Assembly: GCF_000265245.1 (NCBI RefSeq)
Contig: NZ_AJKS02000008.1
Coordinates: forward strand, 1 to 64,000
Origin: Halomonas smyrnensis AAD6
Lineage (GTDB): Bacteria > Pseudomonadota > Gammaproteobacteria > Pseudomonadales > Halomonadaceae
Direction: 5' to 3'
DNA length: 64,000 nucleotides
The position numbers and the translations under genes are program-made. A model generated the notes under the pieces. The model saw only the letters and a program-made list of their open reading frames with translations, had not been told where the DNA came from and searched no databases. Positions 58,430-64,000 of the stretch are shown piece by piece. Positions within the stretch are counted from its first letter, which is position 1, and every line of letters begins with the position of its first letter.

Positions 58430-60910
58430 TCAGCTCGGCGTGGCCTCGGTCTCCTCGCGCGCTCGCTCGCGATCTGCCTCACGCGCCGCGGCGGCGGGGC
58501 GGTAGGCGGCGATCGGGTTGTCGAGGGTGCCGGCGAACTGCAGGTTCTTGGCCGGGTTGGCCAGGTCGATCATCTGCTGGTGGTTGTTGAGCTGCAGCCG
58601 GTTCAGGCAGGAGCGGGTGAACTCCGGCGCGAACAGGTCGTGGCGGGTGAATTTGTCGGCGAACTCGGGGTGATCCCGCTGGTAGTCGATCACGCAGTCG
58701 GCCACCAGCGCCCAGAAGCGCGACTCGCTGATGCCGCCCTGTTCGACGAGGATCGCCGACATTAAGCGCAGGAAGCAGTCGAAGACGTCGGTGAAGATCG
58801 ACAGCACCTTGAGCGGCTCCGGCACGTCCACGGCGATGCGGGCGATGGCCTCGGGCAGCTCGGCATCGACGTTCATGATGCCGATCTCCTCGGCGATGTC
58901 CTTCATGATCGCGCGCACCGGCACGCCGTCCTCGAGCTGCAGGATCAGGTTCTCGCCGTGGGGCATGAACACCAGGTCATAGGCGAAGAAGCAGTGCAGC
59001 AGCGGGCGGAAGTAGGCCCGCAGGTAGCGCGACAGCCAGTCCTCGGTAGTGAGGCCCGAGCGCGCGATCAGCCGTGGCAGCAGCGCCTGCTCATCGCCGT
59101 CGACGTGGAGCAGCGCGGCCATGGTCATCAGCCGCTGGCCGTCCTGCTGGTAGTGCTCCGGGCTCTCGCGCCACAGGCAGGCGAGCATCTTCTTGTAGGC
59201 ACTGTAGGTGTCGAAGGCCGGCTCGACGGCGTCGCGGCGAAAGCCGATGGCGGCCTCCTCGCGCAGCACCGTGAAGCCCTGGGCGCGGAGCTCCGGGTCG
59301 CCGTCGACCAGGCGCTTGATCCAGTCGTTGATCGCCGGCGTGGCGCGCATGTAGCTCGGCGAGAGGCCGCGCATGAAGCCCATGTTGAGGATCGACAGCG
59401 CGGTCTTCACGTAGCGCCGGCTCGGCCGGCTGGTATTGAACCAGGTGCGGATCGACTGCTGGGCGCGGTACTGGTCGCTGCCGTAGCCCAGGCAGACGAT
59501 GCGCTGGCGGGCCACCTCGCCGGCGAAGGTGATGGCCAGCTTGTGGAACCACTGCCACGGATGCGCCGGCATCAGCAGGTAGTCGGCGGGATCGAGCCCG
59601 CGGGCCTCGAGGCGGCGGTGGAAGTCGTGAAGCGTCGCCTCGCCGAGTTCGTCGCGCAGCAGGGCCTCGTACTCGAGCCCCTCGATGGCGCTGTAGTGGG
59701 CGTCCTCGCGGTGCACGGCGAGCCACACCAGGGTGATCGGTGCGGCGGCCTCCGGGGCGTAGGCGTGATAGTCCACGGCGTCGAAGCCCATGCGGCCGTT
59801 GTTGGCCACGAACACCGGATGGCCCTCGGTCATGGCGGCCTCCAGGGTCTGGAAGTCGGCGTCGACCAGGCCGGCGGCGTCCGGGCGGGTGCCGTCGAGC
59901 TTGTAGGCGCCGCCGAACAGGGTGCTGGCCACCTCCTCCAGATAGAGCGGCAGCATCGCCTCGCCGATGCCGAGCGGGCCGCGGAACTCGAGGATGAACT
60001 GCTGGGCGTCGAGCTCGGCGGGGGCGCCGTCGACGCGCTTCTCCAGCGAGTCGAGCTCGATCGACCAGTGATCCAGCGCCCGGCGCCGGGCGCGGAAGCG
60101 GTACTCGACGTTGCCCTCGGGGGCGCTCAGCCGATAGTCGGCGGCCTCGTCGTCGCCCGCCGTGCCGGCGTTCACGGCTTCGGGGGCCAGCAGTCGCTCA
60201 TGGCCGAATTCGGCGATCGCCTTGCGGATCAGCCAGCGGTTGGCCCGGGCCCAGAGCTCGGGGCGCAGGTGGCCGGCGGCGCGGGCCGGGTCGGCGGCGA
60301 GGGCCGGATCCAGGCGCGGGTTCTGCCGGCTCACCGCCGCGGCGAAGCCCTGGCGGTCGCAGAAGGCCAGATGGGCGGTCTTGTCCTCGAGCGCGACCTC
60401 GCGGTCGTAGACGAAGCCGACCCGGCGGTTGAGCGGATGGATTCGGCGGTTATTGACGTCCGGCTCCACCACGATGCGACGCGTCGCTGGATCCTCGAAC
60501 ATGAAGGCCAGGATGGCGGTGATCACCTGGGTGCTGAAGCCGGGCAGCGGCGTCTCGGCCGGGGCCACCAGGAAGTGCATGCCGCGGTCGCCCTCGGCCA
60601 CGTCATAGTGGCGGCCGATGGGGTCGTGGCGCGGGTCGTAGCACTCGACCAGGAAGGCCGGCCGGCCGTCGAACAGCCCCAGGTAGCCCTGGGCGTGCTC
60701 GCTCTCCTGGAGCTCGCGATAGAAGGCCTGCACGCGCTCCGGCGAGTGGCCCTGCATGCCCCAGAAATGGGCCCGCGGCGCGGTGACCCACTCGTGGATC
60801 AGCGCCAGGTCCTCGGGCAGGTGCAGCGGGCGCAGCGAGAAGGTGCTGAGCCCCTGGGCGTGGCGCGAATAGAGGGGCTGGGTGGTCGGCGTCGGTTGGA
60901 ACAGGGTCAT
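58430..60910 (-). CDS. Fused N-acyltransferase / NIS siderophore synthetase (DesC-DesD or BibC-like)
   Basis: The product is 826 residues. Residues 1-~195 are a GNAT-type acyltransferase of the IucB/DesC class (HEWVTAPRAHFWGMQGHSPE; PATRRIVVEPDVNNRRIHPLNRRVGF) that acylates N-hydroxy-diamine. From ~210 on it is an IucA/IucC-type NIS synthetase: HPVFVANNGRMGF, LLMPAHPWQWFHKL, QQSIRTWFNTSRPSRRYVKTALSI, PHGENLILQLEDG and MKDIAEEIG. Such synthetases activate a carboxylate with ATP and form amide bonds, oligomerising and closing hydroxamate siderophores. DesC and DesD are separate in Streptomyces; in the bisucaberin system they are fused (BibC). It is the last gene of the operon, 3 bases after the MFS gene. 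Confidence 0.92.
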   Translation of the reverse strand: MTLFQPTPTTQPLYSRHAQGLSTFSLRPLHLPEDLALIHEWVTAPRAHFWGMQGHSPERVQAFYRELQESEHAQGYLGLFDGRPAFLVECYDPRHDPIGRHYDVAEGDRGMHFLVAPAETPLPGFSTQVITAILAFMFEDPATRRIVVEPDVNNRRIHPLNRRVGFVYDREVALEDKTAHLAFCDRQGFAAAVSRQNPRLDPALAADPARAAGHLRPELWARANRWLIRKAIAEFGHERLLAPEAVNAGTAGDDEAADYRLSAPEGNVEYRFRARRRALDHWSIELDSLEKRVDGAPAELDAQQFILEFRGPLGIGEAMLPLYLEEVASTLFGGAYKLDGTRPDAAGLVDADFQTLEAAMTEGHPVFVANNGRMGFDAVDYHAYAPEAAAPITLVWLAVHREDAHYSAIEGLEYEALLRDELGEATLHDFHRRLEARGLDPADYLLMPAHPWQWFHKLAITFAGEVARQRIVCLGYGSDQYRAQQSIRTWFNTSRPSRRYVKTALSILNMGFMRGLSPSYMRATPAINDWIKRLVDGDPELRAQGFTVLREEAAIGFRRDAVEPAFDTYSAYKKMLACLWRESPEHYQQDGQRLMTMAALLHVDGDEQALLPRLIARSGLTTEDWLSRYLRAYFRPLLHCFFAYDLVFMPHGENLILQLEDGVPVRAIMKDIAEEIGIMNVDAELPEAIARIAVDVPEPLKVLSIFTDVFDCFLRLMSAILVEQGGISESRFWALVADCVIDYQRDHPEFADKFTRHDLFAPEFTRSCLNRLQLNNHQQMIDLANPAKNLQFAGTLDNPIAAYRPAAAAREADRERAREETEATPS

Positions 60911-60913
60911 GGA

Positions 60914-62086
60914 TCAGGTCCTTGCAGAAACGGAATCGGAGGGGGCGGCCGCGCGCGTCTCGGCGCCGGCCAGCAGCCGCCGGTAGGCCAGGGCGCACAG
61001 CGCCAGGCCCGTCGCGGCGACGAGGAAGGGAGCGGTCAGCCCGAAGGCCTCGACCAGGCGGCCGGCGCCCCAGGAGGCGACGAGCACGCCGAGGCCCTGG
61101 AAGACGTGGACCTTGCTGAAGTCGCTGGCGTAGCGGTCGGGCGTGCTGAGCTGGAACAGGCGCAGCTCCAGGCGCACGGTGATGCGGAACAGCGCCCAGC
61201 CGAACAGCACCCGGCCGGCCAGGATGGCGGTGACCTCGCCGCTGGCCTGCAGCAGCAGGCCGACGAGGCCGATGGCCAGCGGCAGCAGGATGGCCTGGCC
61301 GGCGGGGCGGCGCGCGAGCAGGTCGATCGCCAGCAGGGCCACCGCCACGGCGCCGGGGATGGCGAACACCGCGCCCGCCAGCACCTCGCCGGAGAGCCCG
61401 GAGGCCAGCTCCCAGTAGCGGGCGAAGAACGGCCGCGCCAGGTAGGCGCTGAAGTAGAACAGCAGCATCACCAGGCCCAGGCGCAGGATGGCGCCGCTGG
61501 AGGCCGGCCCCCGCTCGGTGGCCGGTGCCGCATGCGGCGCGCGGCCGCGGCGGATCAGCCAGGCGCAGACCGCGACCTGCAGGGCGTCGCCCAGCGCCAT
61601 CACGCGGAATACCTGGGCCGCGGCCCAGTGCTCCAGCACCAGGCCGCCGACCATGGCGCCGAGGATGCCGCCGGCGTGCACGACGACCGAGAGGGTGCCG
61701 ATCAGGGTCGCGTGGCGATCCTGGGGCTCGAAGTGCATCAGGTAGGGGTAGACCAGCAGGTAGCTGGCCTTGGCCACCAGCATCGCCAGCGACAGGCCCC
61801 AGAACCACGGCAGCGAGGTGACCACGGCGCAGGCGAGGCTGAGCCCGCCCGCCACCAGCTGGGTGACCAGCAGCAGCGGCAGGGTGCCGACCCGGCGTGC
61901 CAGGCGCGCCCAGGCGGGCAGCGCCACCAGCACCACCAGGCAGCTCATCGCCAGGTAGGCGCCGACGTGGGACGGGTCCGTCACGCCGAAGCGCGCGTCG
62001 AAGAACTGCGGGTAGAAGGGCAGTAGCATGGCATCGCTGATCACCGCCACCGCGGTCACCGCCACCAGCCAGGGCGTCGGGGTCAT
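60914..62086 (-). CDS. MFS transporter, probable siderophore exporter
   Basis: The product is 390 residues with about 11-12 membrane helices, starting MTPTPWLVAVTAVAVISDAMLLPFYPQFF. The loop after helix 2 (WARLARRVGTLPLLL) is a weak form of the MFS A-motif. Its ATG overlaps the hydroxylase stop (ATGA) and the synthetase follows in 3 bases, so it is part of siderophore synthesis; exporters in this place are common in NIS operons (for example AlcS in Bordetella). Export of the product is inferred. Confidence 0.88.
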   Translation of the reverse strand: MTPTPWLVAVTAVAVISDAMLLPFYPQFFDARFGVTDPSHVGAYLAMSCLVVLVALPAWARLARRVGTLPLLLVTQLVAGGLSLACAVVTSLPWFWGLSLAMLVAKASYLLVYPYLMHFEPQDRHATLIGTLSVVVHAGGILGAMVGGLVLEHWAAAQVFRVMALGDALQVAVCAWLIRRGRAPHAAPATERGPASSGAILRLGLVMLLFYFSAYLARPFFARYWELASGLSGEVLAGAVFAIPGAVAVALLAIDLLARRPAGQAILLPLAIGLVGLLLQASGEVTAILAGRVLFGWALFRITVRLELRLFQLSTPDRYASDFSKVHVFQGLGVLVASWGAGRLVEAFGLTAPFLVAATGLALCALAYRRLLAGAETRAAAPSDSVSART

Positions 62087-63411
62087 GCGGGCTCCGCTTG
62101 CTCGGGTTCGAAGACCGCCTCGTCGGGCGCGCCGAAGCGCTGATAGGCGATGCGTCGTTCCACCGGGTAGATCTCCTTCCCGGTCATCGCGCGGATCAGG
62201 CAGGCGTTGCGATAGGGGCCCATGCCCAGGTCCGGGGCCGCCAGGCTGTGGGTATGCAGCTCGGCGTTCTGCACGAACAGCCGGCCCTCGCCGCCGTCGA
62301 TGTCGTAGAAGCGGCCCACCGCGAAGCGCCCGGCCTCGTCGAAGGCGATGCGCGAGGCGATCGGCGCCAGGAAGTCCGGCATGTGGTAGCGGTAGCCGGT
62401 GGCCATGACCAGCGCCTGGGTGCGATGGCGATAGTGGCGCTGCTGCTCGGTGTGCCATAGGGTCAGGTCGTACTCGCCGCGCTCGGCATCGAAACGGCAG
62501 GTCTCGAGCTGGGCGTTGGTGAACAGCGACGAGCGCACCTCGCCGACCAGCTCCTTGGCGTAGCGCAGGTCGTAGATGTCGTTGATCAGGTCCTCGTTGA
62601 TGCCCTTGTAGAGGCCCTTCTGTTCCCGCGTCAGCGCGTTGCGCGTCGCCTCGGGCAGGGCATGGAAGTAGTCGATGTAGTCCGGCGAGGTCATCTCCAG
62701 GGTCAGCTTGGCGTACTCCAGCGGGAAGAAGCGCGGCGAGCGGGTGATCCAGTCGAGCCGGTAGCCGAAGCGGTCGATGTCGGCGAGCAGGTCGCGGTAG
62801 ATCTCGGCCGCGCTCTGGCCGCTGCCGACCACGGTGATCGCCGGCTGGCGCTGCAGCTCGGCCTTGCGCTGGAGGTACTCGCCGGAGTGCATCGGCCGCG
62901 GCTCGACGTCGCGGCAGCCCTCGGGCAGCCAGGGCGTGGTACCGGTGCCGAGCACCAGATGGCGGGCCAGGTACTCGCGCGCCTCGCCGCTGCCGGTGTC
63001 GCGGCAGCTCACGCGGTAGAGGCCGCTGGCGTCCTCGAACTCCACCCGCTCCACCTCGGTGGAGAAGCGCACGCTGTCGAGCTGTTCCACCGCCCACTGG
63101 CAGTAGCGGTTGTACTCGTTGCGCAGCAGGAAGAAGCTCTCGCGGATATAGAAGTTGTAGAGCCGGCCCTGCTGCTTCAGGTAGTTGAGCACGCTGAAGC
63201 GGCTGGTGGGGTCGGCCATGGTCACCAGATCGGCGAGGAAGGGCGTCTGCAGGGTGGCGTCCTCCAGCAGCATGCCCGGGTGCCAGTCGAAGCCGTCGCG
63301 GCGCTCGAGGAACAGCCCGTCGAGCTCCTCGATGGGGTCGGCCAGGCAGGCCAGCCCCAGGTTGAAGGGCCCGAGGCCGATGGCGATGAAGTCGTGAACG
63401 TGCTGGGTCAT
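62083..63411 (-). CDS. L-lysine/diamine N-hydroxylase (DesB/AlcA/IucD-like flavoprotein)
   Basis: The product is a 442-residue flavin monooxygenase that hydroxylates the amine of lysine, ornithine or a diamine. FAD motif GLGPFNLGLA at the N-terminus, DWHPGMLLEDATLQTPFLADLVT, NADPH motif GSGQSAAEIYRDL and the C-terminal ATGYRYHMPDFL are present. With a lysine-decarboxylase-like gene directly upstream, cadaverine (or putrescine) is the expected substrate, as with DesB. ATG 63411 gives MTQHVHDFIAIGLGP; ATG 63429 overlapping the previous stop (TGATG) would add 6 residues and is an equal candidate. Confidence 0.92.
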   Translation of the reverse strand: MTQHVHDFIAIGLGPFNLGLACLADPIEELDGLFLERRDGFDWHPGMLLEDATLQTPFLADLVTMADPTSRFSVLNYLKQQGRLYNFYIRESFFLLRNEYNRYCQWAVEQLDSVRFSTEVERVEFEDASGLYRVSCRDTGSGEAREYLARHLVLGTGTTPWLPEGCRDVEPRPMHSGEYLQRKAELQRQPAITVVGSGQSAAEIYRDLLADIDRFGYRLDWITRSPRFFPLEYAKLTLEMTSPDYIDYFHALPEATRNALTREQKGLYKGINEDLINDIYDLRYAKELVGEVRSSLFTNAQLETCRFDAERGEYDLTLWHTEQQRHYRHRTQALVMATGYRYHMPDFLAPIASRIAFDEAGRFAVGRFYDIDGGEGRLFVQNAELHTHSLAAPDLGMGPYRNACLIRAMTGKEIYPVERRIAYQRFGAPDEAVFEPEQAEPA

Positions 63412-63428
63412 GGACAGGTCTCGTGGCA

Positions 63429-64000
63429 TCAGGAGGCGACGGCGTGGGCCGAGGCGGTGGCGGCGCCATCGCACCAGGCGCGGGCGTGGGCGCCGATGCG
63501 CTCGACGATGGCGCTGAGGTCGTCGACGGTGGTCTCCGGGTTGAGCAGGGTGAACTTCAGGTAGCGGCGGCCATCGACCCGGGTGGCGGCGATCACCGCC
63601 TCGCCGTGGCGCGAGAGGGCGGCGCGCACGTGGGCGTTCAGGGCGTCCAGCGCCTCGTCGTCCAGGTCGAGCTCCTCGGGCCGGTAGCGGAAGATCAGGG
63701 TGCTGAGCGGCGGGTCGAGCAGCACCTCGATGTCGGGCCGGGCGGACAGCCGCGCGTGGGCCTCGCCGGCCAGGTCCATGACCCGCTCGAACATCTCGCC
63801 CAGGGCGTCGGCGCCCATGATGCGCAGCGTCATCCACAGCTTCAGGGCGTCGAAGCGCTTGGTGGTCTGCAGGCTCTTGTTGACCTGGTCCGGCGTGCCT
63901 GCCAGCGCCTGGCTCTCGGGGTTCAGGTAGTCGGCGTGATGGGTGACGTGGCGCAGGTCGCTGGCGCGGCGCACCAGGAAGGCGCTGCAGCTCACCGGCT
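63429..64000 (-). CDS. PLP-dependent decarboxylase, C-terminal part (DesA-like; runs off the right edge)
   Basis: The frame is open to the window edge; about 190 C-terminal residues are present. PVSCSAFLVRRASDLRHVTHHADYLNPE, KSLQTTKRFDALKLWMTLRIMGADALG and VDGRRYLKFTLLNPETTVDDL are typical of group II decarboxylases of siderophore pathways (DesA lysine decarboxylase; RhbB/Ddc diaminobutyrate decarboxylases are relatives). The PLP lysine lies outside the window. The Leu-Asn-Pro-Glu and Gln-Thr-Thr-Lys-Arg-Phe segments favour the DesA type by eye. It is the first gene seen of the siderophore operon; its stop overlaps the hydroxylase start region. Confidence 0.88.
   Translation of the reverse strand, partial: PVSCSAFLVRRASDLRHVTHHADYLNPESQALAGTPDQVNKSLQTTKRFDALKLWMTLRIMGADALGEMFERVMDLAGEAHARLSARPDIEVLLDPPLSTLIFRYRPEELDLDDEALDALNAHVRAALSRHGEAVIAATRVDGRRYLKFTLLNPETTVDDLSAIVERIGAHARAWCDGAATASAHAVAS

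Noticed and set aside
58958..62026. Plus-strand open frame of about 1020 codons across the siderophore operon
   Set aside because: It is the antisense of the synthetase, MFS and hydroxylase genes; low-complexity Gly/Gln/Arg/Ala sequence with no family resemblance.

Overview
The window is GC-rich and densely coded, with no rRNA, tRNA, CRISPR array, insertion sequence or phage gene that I can see. The housekeeping order mutL-miaA-hfq-hflX-hflK-hflC-hisZ-purA, a MutL that keeps the endonuclease motif, many compatible-solute importers and a very large iron-uptake load point to a gammaproteobacterium of the Halomonas type (Halomonadaceae). The taxonomic call is inference from gene order and protein resemblance, not from a marker gene.

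Layout. (1) 1-8394, plus strand: conserved core block (MutL C-terminus, MiaA, Hfq, HflX, HflK, HflC, HisZ, PurA), closed by a strong hairpin at 8464-8503. (2) 8537-18435, minus strand: a six-gene exopolysaccharide operon, in transcription order UDP-glucose 6-dehydrogenase, Alg8-like glycosyltransferase, Alg44-like PilZ/HlyD protein, PL14/PL20-like lyase, PL5-like alginate lyase, giant Sel1-repeat lipoprotein. It resembles the core of alginate synthesis, but its precursor enzyme makes UDP-glucuronate rather than GDP-mannuronate, so a c-di-GMP-controlled glucuronan-like polymer is the best reading. (3) 18953-24386, minus strand: osmolyte import (UspA-BCCT pair and ProV-ProW-ProX). (4) 24712-31047, minus strand: PQQ-type sugar dehydrogenase, AEC permease, AaeX-AaeA-AaeB-like efflux system, LysR regulator. 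(5) 31273-37400, plus strand: CirA/FepA-like TonB receptor and a periplasmic-binding-protein iron importer (FecB, two FecCD permeases, ATPase). (6) 37461-42277: PRC-barrel protein, then a Mn-type ABC importer whose two permeases each carry a C-terminal winged-helix-like domain. (7) 42437-47834, minus strand: fhuC-fhuD-fhuB-DUF1007-nicO, apparently one operon. (8) 48068-50616, plus strand: Mn-type superoxide dismutase and an MsbA-like ABC exporter. (9) 50719-64000: IutA-like and FhuA/FoxA-like receptors, a DUF3325 protein, AraC regulator, FhuF reductase, FecI-like sigma factor, then a hydroxamate siderophore operon (decarboxylase, N-hydroxylase, MFS exporter, fused acyltransferase/NIS synthetase) that runs off the right edge.

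How the parts work together. The right half is an iron/manganese island: one siderophore is made and exported, three TonB receptors bring ferric siderophores into the periplasm, two binding-protein ABC systems carry them inward, and FhuF reduces and releases iron. Fur-box-like sites lie before most of these units; the best is at 58326-58344 before the sigma factor. Mn import and Mn-SOD fit the same low-iron response. The left half combines core genes with osmoadaptation and a surface polysaccharide.

Starts were chosen from ribosome-binding sites, signal peptides and family N-termini; several lie inside longer open frames. Long antisense open frames, common at this GC content, were left out.
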